In this document: in pieces, positions 32,787 to 39,534 of the stretch
Layout of the letters: each line of letters starts with the position of its first letter
How positions within the stretch are numbered: position 1 is the stretch's first letter
From: an uncultured Ruminococcus sp.
Lineage (GTDB): Bacteria > Bacillota > Clostridia > Oscillospirales > CAG-272
DNA length: 64,000 nucleotides
Assembly (NCBI GenBank): GCA_905202255.1
Contig: CAJKRH010000001.1
Span: 1-64,000 of the forward strand
Direction: 5' to 3'
The notes under the pieces: generated by a model
Database searches by the model: none
Told to the model about the DNA's origin: nothing
The model's input: only the letters and a program-made list of their open reading frames with translations
Position numbers and translations under genes: made by a program

Positions 32787-33881
32787 CTATATTTTCATAT
32801 GCAGACCGAATGTACCCGCAAGCTTGAGCCTGTCGCATCTGCCCTCAAGCTCGGCAAGCATCGCCCTGCCGTTTTCGCCGTTGACATCACCTTCAAGCTC
32901 GGCGTAGAAATAATACTGCCACATCGTGTCCTTCTGCGGTCTGCTGTGTATTGAGCGCATATTAAAGCCGTGACTGCCTATTATGTTGATTGCCTCGGCA
33001 AGCGCACCCGCCTCGTTTTTGACGGCGAACATGAGCACGCACCCCTGCCCGCTCGGGAAGCTCTGCTTGTCGTTTCTTACTCTCGAAACGGCGGCAAAGC
33101 GCGTTGTGTTGCTCCTCTCGGAATTTATATCGCGCTCGATTATTTCAAGCCCGTAGAGCTTTGCCGTTTCATCGCTCGCTATCGCGGCGACAGTGCGATC
33201 GCCGCTCTCGGAAACAAATTTTGCCGCCGCCGCGGTGTTTTCAAAAGCTTTTGCCTGTATGCCCGCTTCCTCGAGAAAAGACGCACACTGCATCAGTGCC
33301 TGCGGATGGCTGAACACTGTTTTTATATCTGAGAGCCTTGCCCCGGGGAGCACCATCAGATTCTGCTCAACGGCAAGCTCATATACTCCGTTTATATAAA
33401 GGTTGCCCGCGAAAATGAGATCCACCACCTGCCCTACCTCGCCCGCGCTGCTGTTTTCTATCGGGAGAACGGCAACCTCGCATTCGCCTTCCTCAACCGC
33501 CGCATATGCCGCGGCAAAGCTCGGATAAGCCTTTGCCTCGCAATCCGCATATATATGCTTTGCCGCTATCTGGGCAAAAGCGCCCTCCACGCCGCAGTAT
33601 GCCGCGCGGATACCCGAGAGCAGACTGCGCTGATACTCGCGCGAAACAGCCATGGTCGCGCGGATGAAGCTGATATAATATTCTTTCAGCGCCTCATCAT
33701 CGATGAGCGCGGAATTTGCCTCCATCACTGCATTTTCCCTCGCCGTGTCCAGCACGGGAAGCCCATGCTCGCGCTTGTATTCGAGCACATCCTTCACCGC
33801 CGCCATCCTGCGACAGAAAAGCTTTGCCATCTCGGCATCCACAGAGTTTATTATCTTTCTCGCTTCCGTCAGCTTGTCCAT
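32787..33881 (-). CDS. pheA: Bifunctional chorismate mutase/prephenate dehydratase
   Basis: 364 residues in three parts. Residues 1-85 are an AroQ-type chorismate mutase (RKIINSVDAEMAKLFCRRMA). Residues about 105-280 are prephenate dehydratase (AAYCGVEGAFAQIAAKHI, EVAVLPIENSSAGEV and the catalytic NTTRFA). Residues about 290-364 form an ACT domain (EAGALAEAINIIGSHGFNM, HSRPQ) that normally binds phenylalanine for feedback inhibition. First gene of the operon, with the promoter at 33920-33948. The fused mutase supplies chorismate mutase for both Phe and Tyr branches. Confidence 0.96.
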   Translation of the reverse strand: MDKLTEARKIINSVDAEMAKLFCRRMAAVKDVLEYKREHGLPVLDTARENAVMEANSALIDDEALKEYYISFIRATMAVSREYQRSLLSGIRAAYCGVEGAFAQIAAKHIYADCEAKAYPSFAAAYAAVEEGECEVAVLPIENSSAGEVGQVVDLIFAGNLYINGVYELAVEQNLMVLPGARLSDIKTVFSHPQALMQCASFLEEAGIQAKAFENTAAAAKFVSESGDRTVAAIASDETAKLYGLEIIERDINSERSNTTRFAAVSRVRNDKQSFPSGQGCVLMFAVKNEAGALAEAINIIGSHGFNMRSIHSRPQKDTMWQYYFYAELEGDVNGENGRAMLAELEGRCDRLKLAGTFGLHMKI

Positions 33882-33919
33882 TTTGCTTCTCCATAATTTA
33901 TCAGTGTTAATTTATTTGT

Positions 33920-33948
33920 ATTTTACCTCTTTTACGCCGAAATGTCAA
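33920..33948 (-). promoter_or_regulatory. Promoter of the aromatic operon
   Basis: TTGACA (33943-33948) and TAAAAT (33920-33925, complement ATTTTA) with a 17-bp spacer. The leader before pheA is only about 35 nt, so a T-box or trp-type attenuator does not fit. Confidence 0.85.
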
Positions 33949-34039
33949 TGCTTTATACGAAAAAAATCGGTTTTTCTGCTTATTTTGTGAAAAACGGCAC
34001 CAAAATATAGCTTTGCCGCCCTATTTTAGTGAAAACCGC

Positions 34040-34068
34040 TTGAAAAACGGCTGATTTTATGTTACAAT
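34040..34068 (+). promoter_or_regulatory. Promoter of the TetR-family gene
   Basis: TTGAAA (34040-34045) and TACAAT (34063-34068), 17-bp spacer. Near-repeats of GTGAAAAACGG around 33986-34050 may include operator half-sites. Confidence 0.65.
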
Positions 34069-34099
34069 AGCACCGATAAAAACTGTACGGAGGCACAAA

Positions 34100-34672
34100 A
34101 TGAAAGACACGGCGGCACTGAAAACGCTTCGCGAGCGCATAATTTTAGCAGGAATAGCGGAAATCAGCCGAAACGGAATAACTGGATTTTCCATGCGCAG
34201 AGTGGCTGCAAGCTGCAATATCTCCTGCGCCACGCCGTACAGCTACTTTGAAAACAAGGACAACTTCATCCTCGAGATGCTCCGCTACATCCGCGCTCAG
34301 TGGGAACTGATGGAAAAAGCCGTATGCACAGCGCACGAGGACGAACTCGAAAAGATAACCGAGCTCTGCCTGACATTCATCCTCTTTCTCAATGCCAATC
34401 CGCAGTTTCTCGCAGTGATAATGCTCGGCGATATCGATGCCACAGCCGAGCAGACCGAGGAGAAGCGGCTGATGACCGAGGGAATCGAGAGCCGCATCAT
34501 AAATTACCGCCTGCAAAAGGGCGAGAGCAGAGAGTCCGCCGCCGAGATAGCCATGCTTGTGAAAGCCCTGCTCTACGGGACAACCTTTCTCATGCACGGT
34601 GCCGAAAAGGAGAGCGGCGATTCCGTTTATACCCGCGTGCGCCAGATTCTGAGCCGCGAACTGGATAAATAA
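34100..34672 (+). CDS. TetR/AcrR-family transcriptional regulator
   Basis: 190 residues. Residues about 8-55 carry the TetR HTH (LRERIILAGIAEISRNGITG, FSMRRVAASCNISCATPYSY, FENKDNFILEML). The rest is the helical ligand-binding region. No target gene is next door on the same strand; it is divergent from the aromatic operon, so it could act on that promoter or on itself (inference). CGGAGG precedes the ATG. A terminator overlaps the stop. Confidence 0.88.
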   Translation: MKDTAALKTLRERIILAGIAEISRNGITGFSMRRVAASCNISCATPYSYFENKDNFILEMLRYIRAQWELMEKAVCTAHEDELEKITELCLTFILFLNANPQFLAVIMLGDIDATAEQTEEKRLMTEGIESRIINYRLQKGESRESAAEIAMLVKALLYGTTFLMHGAEKESGDSVYTRVRQILSRELDK

Positions 34673-34700
34673 AAAAACGGCTCGCCGAGCCGTTTTTTTA
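34671..34700. terminator. Bidirectional terminator between convergent genes
   Basis: ACGGCTC (34677-34683) pairs with GAGCCGT (34687-34693) around loop GCC. A run of seven A before and seven T after gives T-runs on both strands, so it can serve the TetR gene and the SLOG gene. Confidence 0.88.
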
Positions 34701-35192
34701 TTTGTTTTTCCAGAGCATTATGTATCTCACGGGCTTTCCCGTCTTTTCCGCATACGCTATCGTATTCCATGTTCCGCCCGCCCTCTCGCCGTTCCATACG
34801 GCAAGCACGAGGTCGGATTTATCAACCATATATTCGTTTCGCCGCTGATAGCACGACCTGTCAAAGCGCGGCGAAAATACCGTAGTTTTCACCCCGGGAT
34901 ATTCCGTTTCGAATATCCCGGATTTTTTATTCGGGTAAGGAAAAACCGCCTCGAAGGCTATCGCCTCTCCGCGCTCGCCGAGCTTTTCTTTTGCCCGCAT
35001 AACCGCGAGAAAGAAATCGCTGTCAGCACCCTCCGCCATGCCCGAGAGGAAAAGCCCGTAGCCCTCGCGGGCAAGCTCCTCTGCCGCGCGGCAAAGCCCG
35101 TCTGCATATTTTCTGTATGCTTCCCCGCTTCTGTCCGTATAATCAAAAGGAAATTTATGCGGTCGATGCCCCGTAATGCAACAAATTTTCAT
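34698..35192 (-). CDS. SLOG-domain (DUF1273-like) protein
   Basis: 164 residues from the ATG at 35192 with AAGGAG 6 nt upstream; a longer frame upstream runs into the promoter. Begins MKICCITGHRPHKFPFDYTD, the conserved start of DUF1273/YpsA-like SLOG proteins, followed by FLSGMAEGADSDFF (glycine-rich nucleotide-binding segment) and MVDKSDLVLAVWNGERAGGT. SLOG domains bind nucleotides or nucleotide-derived signals, and some act in stress or defence. It shares a divergent regulatory region with an XRE gene. Confidence 0.82.
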   Translation of the reverse strand: MKICCITGHRPHKFPFDYTDRSGEAYRKYADGLCRAAEELAREGYGLFLSGMAEGADSDFFLAVMRAKEKLGERGEAIAFEAVFPYPNKKSGIFETEYPGVKTTVFSPRFDRSCYQRRNEYMVDKSDLVLAVWNGERAGGTWNTIAYAEKTGKPVRYIMLWKNK

Positions 35193-35213
35193 AAAATTCT
35201 CCTTTTTTCGACT

Positions 35214-35289
35214 TTTGACCAGTATCGCGGTCAATATTTACGATAATTATAGCACAAAATAATATCGGTTGCAACCGATACTGGTCAAA
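35214..35289. promoter_or_regulatory. Divergent promoter/operator region
   Basis: TTTGACCAGTATCG (35214-35227) and its exact complement-inverse CGATACTGGTCAAA (35276-35289) face each other. The left copy also forms TTGACC...GGTCAA (35215-35234). Next to the right copy lies the 16-bp palindrome ATCGGTTGCAACCGAT (35264-35279). The minus-strand promoter uses TTGCAA (35269-35274) within this palindrome with TATAAT at 35246-35251 (17-bp spacer). A plus-strand promoter TTGACC (35215-35220)/TACGAT (35239-35244) uses the left copy. Both -35 elements are thus in the putative operators. Confidence 0.75.
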
Positions 35290-35309
35290 TAATTAAAAAA
35301 GGTGATGAT

Positions 35310-35561
35310 ATGGAGCAGAAATTACGAAGAGACAGAAGAATAGGCGATAATCTGCGTGCGCTTCGCGACAGCCACAATATCTCGCAGGAAAAGCTCTGCG
35401 CTATACTCCAGCTCCGCGGCTGCGATATCGCCCGCAGTTGCTATGCCAAATACGAATCCGGCGAGCTGAATGTCCGCATCAGCGTGCTCATTGAACTCAA
35501 GGAAATATACGGTTGCGAATATGAGGATTTTTTCGAAGGACTCGGCCGAAAAAAGCCGTAA
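35310..35561 (+). CDS. XRE-family HTH regulator
   Basis: 83 residues: a Cro/C1 HTH (RRIGDNLRALRDSHNISQEK, ILQLRGCDIARSCYAKYESG) with a short C-terminal helix and tail (GCEYEDFFEGLGRKKP). AAAAAAGGTG precedes the ATG. It is divergent from the SLOG gene and probably binds the paired inverted repeats between them, regulating both (inference from site placement). Confidence 0.85.
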   Translation: MEQKLRRDRRIGDNLRALRDSHNISQEKLCAILQLRGCDIARSCYAKYESGELNVRISVLIELKEIYGCEYEDFFEGLGRKKP

Positions 35562-35587
35562 GTCCCGCTCTGACGGAATATTTTGCA

Positions 35588-35643
35588 AAAAAGCTTCGGC
35601 ACAGTACCGCGCAAAGTTAAAGCGGTCGCCGGAGCTTTTTTTT
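35588..35643 (+). terminator. Terminator of the XRE gene
   Basis: AAAAGCTTCGGC pairs with GCCGGAGCTTTT, with an inner ACCGC/GCGGT stem. Eight T close it at 35636-35643. Confidence 0.85.
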
Positions 35644-35713
35644 GCGGCAAGACGGCTCCGCGGCAAAAATCGCATCCGTAAGCCATATTTTTCGCAAAAT
35701 GTGTATTTTTCTA

Positions 35714-35742
35714 TTGTTTTTTCTTTCCGGCTATGATATAAT
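35714..35742 (+). promoter_or_regulatory. Promoter of the anti-sigma/RiPP gene group
   Basis: TTGTTT (35714-35719) and TATAAT (35737-35742), 17-bp spacer, preceded by a terminator and followed by an untranslated leader of about 110 nt. A second -10-like TATATAAT lies near 35766-35773. The 300-bp gap before 35861 holds only these signals. Confidence 0.65.
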
Positions 35743-35860
35743 AGTAAATAAATGTTTATTTTTATATATAATCGCGTGCGATACATAATAAACACACTGC
35801 CGCGCCGAATCGGGCGCAAAACAAAAACGAAAAATTTTATTTCTGAAAGGATATGATGAT

Positions 35861-36157
35861 ATGGAAATAAGCAAGGTACGCGACGGCGAAAAGCTGTCAA
35901 TCAAACTCTCGGGGCGTCTCGACACGACAACGGCTCCGAAACTCGAAGCGGAACTCAAGCAGTCGATAGACGGAGTAAAAGCACTCGTTTTCGACTTTGG
36001 CGAGGTGGAATATATCTCGTCCGCAGGGCTTCGCGTTCTGCTCGCCGCGCAGAAAGTCATGAACCGTCAGGGCGAAATGAAACTGACGGGCGTGAATGCG
36101 GATGTCATGGAAATCTTTGAGATAACGGGCTTTTCGGAAATTCTCACGATAGAATGA
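35861..36157 (+). CDS. Anti-sigma factor antagonist (STAS domain, RsbV/SpoIIAA-like)
   Basis: 98 residues, one STAS domain. The phosphoacceptor serine lies in VEYISSAGLRVL (Ser about residue 56-57), as in RsbV and SpoIIAA. In its dephosphorylated form such a protein would bind the anti-sigma kinase and free the sigma factor. The neighbours encode exactly the other two switch parts, a PP2C phosphatase and a GHKL kinase. AAAGGA precedes the ATG. Confidence 0.92.
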   Translation: MEISKVRDGEKLSIKLSGRLDTTTAPKLEAELKQSIDGVKALVFDFGEVEYISSAGLRVLLAAQKVMNRQGEMKLTGVNADVMEIFEITGFSEILTIE

Positions 36158-36167
36158 GCGGTAAAAT

Positions 36168-38603
36168 ATGAAAACTTATCTTTGGCTTTTTCTCGTATCG
36201 CTTTGCCCCGTGGTATTGTCGGCGCTCGTCTATATGGCTGAGCGGACAAAAGCCGCGCGTAAAATGCCGTATATGGCAAAGCAGATACTGATAGGAATCA
36301 TGTTCGGCGCGCTGGCAATCATGGGCACGGAATGCGGCGTCAAAATCGAGGGCGCGGTCATAAACGCCCGCGACGCTTCGCCAATCTGTGCAGGGCTTCT
36401 CTTCGGCGCTCCCGCGGGAATCATAGCGGGCGTCATCGGCGGAGTTGAGCGCTGGTTTGCCGTTTTCTGGGGCGCGGGCGAATATACGCGCCTTGCCTGC
36501 AGTATTTCGACTGTTCTCGCAGGCGTTTTCGCGGCTGTTCTGCGCAAATATATGTTTGACAACAAGAAGCCGAGATGGCACTACTGCCTCGCGACCGCAA
36601 TCATAACGGAAGTCATACATATGCTGATGATATTCCTGACGAATATGTCGGATGTGCACACCGCATTTTCATTCGTGCGCGCATGCTCGCTCCCGATGAT
36701 AGCGGTAAACGGTCTTTCCGTAATGCTCGCGGGCGCCCTGCTGTCGCTCCTCTCGGAAAAAGAGCGCAAAAGCACGCGGCACAATCTGAAAAATATCTCG
36801 CAGTCCTTTCAGCGATGGCTTCTCATATGCGTGACCGCAGGCTTCCTCATGACGACGGTATTCACATGGGCGCTTCAGACGGAGCTTGCGAAAAACGACG
36901 CAAACGAGCTTATCAGGCTCAATATCGAAGATGTCCGCGAGGATATCCTCGAGGCTTCAAACAAGAATCTCCTTGAAATCACACGAGAAATTGCCTCGCG
37001 CATAGATTCATCCGACAGAGCGAACGCAAAACTGCTCAAAATGCTCGGAAAAGAATACGATATCGCGGAAATCAATATAATAAACAGTGACGGAATCATA
37101 ACCGTTTCGACATATGACAGCTTTCTGAATTACGATATGCGCGGCGGCGAGCAGTCGGCGGAATTTCTCGTTCTCCTCGACGGAGAGACGAAAGAATATG
37201 TCCAGAGCTATCAGCCCACCTCATCCGACCCGACCATCTCGCGCAAATACGCGGGCGTAGCGCTTGCCGACGGCGGCTTTATTCAGGTCGCATACGATGC
37301 GGAGCGCTTCCAGAGGGATATCGACGATGTCGTCATCGGCGTCACGCGGAACCGCCATATCGGCGAGAGCGGAGCGCTCATCATCGTCGGAGAGGACTGG
37401 AATATCGTCAGCGACAGACACGGCAACGAGGGCTTAAACCTCTATGTCACGGGAATATATATCGACCGCGACACCATGCCCGAAGATAAAACTTTCGAGG
37501 CTGTCGCCTACGGTGAGCCGGCATTCTGCTCGTATATCATTTCCGAGGGCTACTATATCGTAGCCGTCATGCCGCAGAGCGAAGCGATGTTCTCCCGCGA
37601 TATCTCCGTGTATATCACGGTATTCATGGAATTTGTCGTTTTCGGCATGCTCTTCATAGTTGTCTACTTTCTCATAAAGAAGCTTGTGGTGGACAACATG
37701 GTCAAGATAAACCGGTCGCTTGCCATGATAACGGGCGGCAATCTCGACACGGTCGTCAATGTCAGAACAAACGAGGAATTTGCCTCGCTCTCCGACGATA
37801 TAAATTCGACCGTCGTCACGCTCAAGCGCTATATCGCGGAGGCGGCGGCGCGTATCGACCGCGAACTCGAATTTGCAAGGTCGATTCAGCATTCGGCGAT
37901 TCCTTCGGTATTCCCGCCTTATCCCGGGCACAGCGAATTTGACATATACGCCACGATGGACACGGCAAAGGAGGTCGGCGGCGACTTCTACGATTTCTAT
38001 TTCGTAGGCGAAAACAAACTCGGCTTCCTCATCGCCGATGTTTCCGGCAAGGGAATCCCCGCCGCCATGTTCATGATGACGGCGAAAACCATAATCAAAG
38101 GCTATGCCGAAGCCGGCAAGCCTGTGGATGAAGTATTCACCACGGCAAACGAAAAACTCTGCGAATCCAACGAAGCGGGAATGTTCGTCACGGCATGGAT
38201 GGGCGAACTCGATATAGTGACAGGCAAGGTGGAATTTGCAAATGCAGGGCACAATCCCCCTCTTGTGCGGCATGCAGGCGGCGGCTTTGAATATATGAAA
38301 TCCAAGCCCGGCTTCATTCTTGCCGGCATGGAGGGTATGAAATACCGCAAAAACGAATTTACGCTCGCACCCGGCGACGAAATATATCTCTATACCGACG
38401 GCGTGACGGAAGCCACGGACAGCGAAAACAATCTTTACGGCGAGGAGCGGCTTCTCGCTCTGCTGAACAGCATGGGCGATCTCACAGGTGAAGAGATATG
38501 CCGCGCCGTGAAAGCCGATATAGACGCTTTTGTCGGAGATGCCCCTCAATTTGACGATATTACGATGCTTTATCTGAAATATAACGGAGGTGACGCAAAA
38601 TGA
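36168..38603 (+). CDS. Membrane SpoIIE-family protein phosphatase (RsbU-like sensor)
   Basis: 811 residues. The N-terminus has about six hydrophobic helices (up to about residue 200) resembling LytS-type 5TM receptor segments (GTECGVKIEGAVINARDASP, GLLFGAPAGIIAGVIGGVER). It is followed by a transmembrane helix (about 218-240), an extracellular dCache-like sensor (about 245-475), another helix (about 480-510), a HAMP-like linker and a C-terminal PP2C/SpoIIE phosphatase (about 560-805) with VGGDFYDFY, IADVSGKGIPAAMFM, NAGHNPP and LYTDGVTEA. It would dephosphorylate the STAS antagonist in response to an outside signal. Confidence 0.9.
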   Translation: MKTYLWLFLVSLCPVVLSALVYMAERTKAARKMPYMAKQILIGIMFGALAIMGTECGVKIEGAVINARDASPICAGLLFGAPAGIIAGVIGGVERWFAVFWGAGEYTRLACSISTVLAGVFAAVLRKYMFDNKKPRWHYCLATAIITEVIHMLMIFLTNMSDVHTAFSFVRACSLPMIAVNGLSVMLAGALLSLLSEKERKSTRHNLKNISQSFQRWLLICVTAGFLMTTVFTWALQTELAKNDANELIRLNIEDVREDILEASNKNLLEITREIASRIDSSDRANAKLLKMLGKEYDIAEINIINSDGIITVSTYDSFLNYDMRGGEQSAEFLVLLDGETKEYVQSYQPTSSDPTISRKYAGVALADGGFIQVAYDAERFQRDIDDVVIGVTRNRHIGESGALIIVGEDWNIVSDRHGNEGLNLYVTGIYIDRDTMPEDKTFEAVAYGEPAFCSYIISEGYYIVAVMPQSEAMFSRDISVYITVFMEFVVFGMLFIVVYFLIKKLVVDNMVKINRSLAMITGGNLDTVVNVRTNEEFASLSDDINSTVVTLKRYIAEAAARIDRELEFARSIQHSAIPSVFPPYPGHSEFDIYATMDTAKEVGGDFYDFYFVGENKLGFLIADVSGKGIPAAMFMMTAKTIIKGYAEAGKPVDEVFTTANEKLCESNEAGMFVTAWMGELDIVTGKVEFANAGHNPPLVRHAGGGFEYMKSKPGFILAGMEGMKYRKNEFTLAPGDEIYLYTDGVTEATDSENNLYGEERLLALLNSMGDLTGEEICRAVKADIDAFVGDAPQFDDITMLYLKYNGGDAK

Positions 38604-39007
38604 AAGAACTTACTCTTCCCGCAACCATAGAAAATATAGAAAAAGTGACCGATTTTGTCAACGAACAGCTTGAGGAAATCGAATGCCCGATGAAAGCGCA
38701 GATGCAGATAGACATCGCGATAGACGAGCTTTTCGGCAATATAGCGCACTATGCATATAATCCCGAGACGGGTCCCGCAACGGTTCGCGTCGAGGTCACG
38801 GAGGAGCCTATCTCCGTGGTTATCACATTCATAGATCACGGCGTGCCGTATGACCCGCTGAAAAAGGACGACCCCGATATCACGCTTTCCGCAGAGGAAC
38901 GCGCCATCGGCGGACTCGGAGTTTTCATGGTGAAAAAGACCATGGACGAGATTTCCTACGAATACAGGGACGGGAAGAATATCCTCCGCATAAAAAAGAA
39001 TATGTGA
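38600..39007 (+). CDS. Anti-sigma factor kinase (RsbW/SpoIIAB-like ATPase)
   Basis: 135 residues with GHKL ATPase motifs: IDIAIDELFGNIAHYAY (N box, about 36-52), VVITFIDHGVPYDP (G1-type, about 73-86) and GGLGVFMVKKTMDEI (G2-type, about 106-120). It should phosphorylate the STAS protein and bind a sigma factor. No classical sigma-B/F gene is adjacent; the only sigma factor in the group is the ECF-type at 44245, and a link to it is unproven. The start overlaps the phosphatase gene by 4 bp. Confidence 0.9.
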   Translation: MKELTLPATIENIEKVTDFVNEQLEEIECPMKAQMQIDIAIDELFGNIAHYAYNPETGPATVRVEVTEEPISVVITFIDHGVPYDPLKKDDPDITLSAEERAIGGLGVFMVKKTMDEISYEYRDGKNILRIKKNM

Positions 39008-39047
39008 GCTTATTCATTTATAAATCAAACTTCAGAGAGGTAGAAAT

Positions 39048-39524
39048 ATGAACAGCAGTATTTTTCGCCGGAAAAGCATGGATAAAATCTCGTCTCCCGA
39101 GCAGATGAACGATTACATCCGCGTCGCAAACCCGAGCGTATGGATGATTCTCGCCGCAGTCATCGTGCTTCTTATCGGCGTGTGCGTGTGGGGAATATAC
39201 GGACAGCTCGACACAAAGCTGCAGACAGGCGGCATATGCGAGGACGGGAAGCTCGTATGCTATATAGGCGAAGCCGATTTTGAAAAGGTACAGTCCGGCA
39301 TGAGCGTGACGGTAGGCGAAAACGAATATACCGTTTCGTCCGTTGCGTCGGAGCCGACGCGCCTTGACGAAAGCACAGGCTCCTATCTGATACATCTCGC
39401 GGGGCTTGCGGAGGGCGACTGGGCTTATGCCGTCGTCGTAGACGCGCCCGACCTGCAAAACGGCACCTACAGCGTCTCGATAATTCTCGAGCGCGTAAGA
39501 CCGCTCGACTTTGTACTCGGCTGA
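39048..39524 (+). CDS. Short HlyD-like NHLM export-system protein
   Basis: 158 residues. It begins with a cytosolic part (SSPEQMNDYIRVANPSVWM), one transmembrane helix (about 33-52) and a periplasmic-side beta-rich remainder (QTGGICEDGKLVCYIGEADF), matching the start of the NHLM bacteriocin-system HlyD-type secretion proteins. Typical members have about 400 residues with a coiled coil and a second barrel half; this one lacks the coiled coil. It lies 40 bp after the anti-sigma kinase and 10 bp before the C39 exporter, so it belongs to the export operon. Confidence 0.75.
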   Translation: MNSSIFRRKSMDKISSPEQMNDYIRVANPSVWMILAAVIVLLIGVCVWGIYGQLDTKLQTGGICEDGKLVCYIGEADFEKVQSGMSVTVGENEYTVSSVASEPTRLDESTGSYLIHLAGLAEGDWAYAVVVDAPDLQNGTYSVSIILERVRPLDFVLG

Positions 39525-39534
39525 GGTGCGCAGA

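Noticed and set aside
33882..33960. T-box or tryptophan-type attenuator before pheA
   Set aside because: The leader is only about 35 nt with no specifier stem or terminator.
37434..38549. 371-codon minus-strand frame opposite the SpoIIE-type phosphatase
   Set aside because: Antisense shadow; the opposite strand carries clear PP2C motifs.
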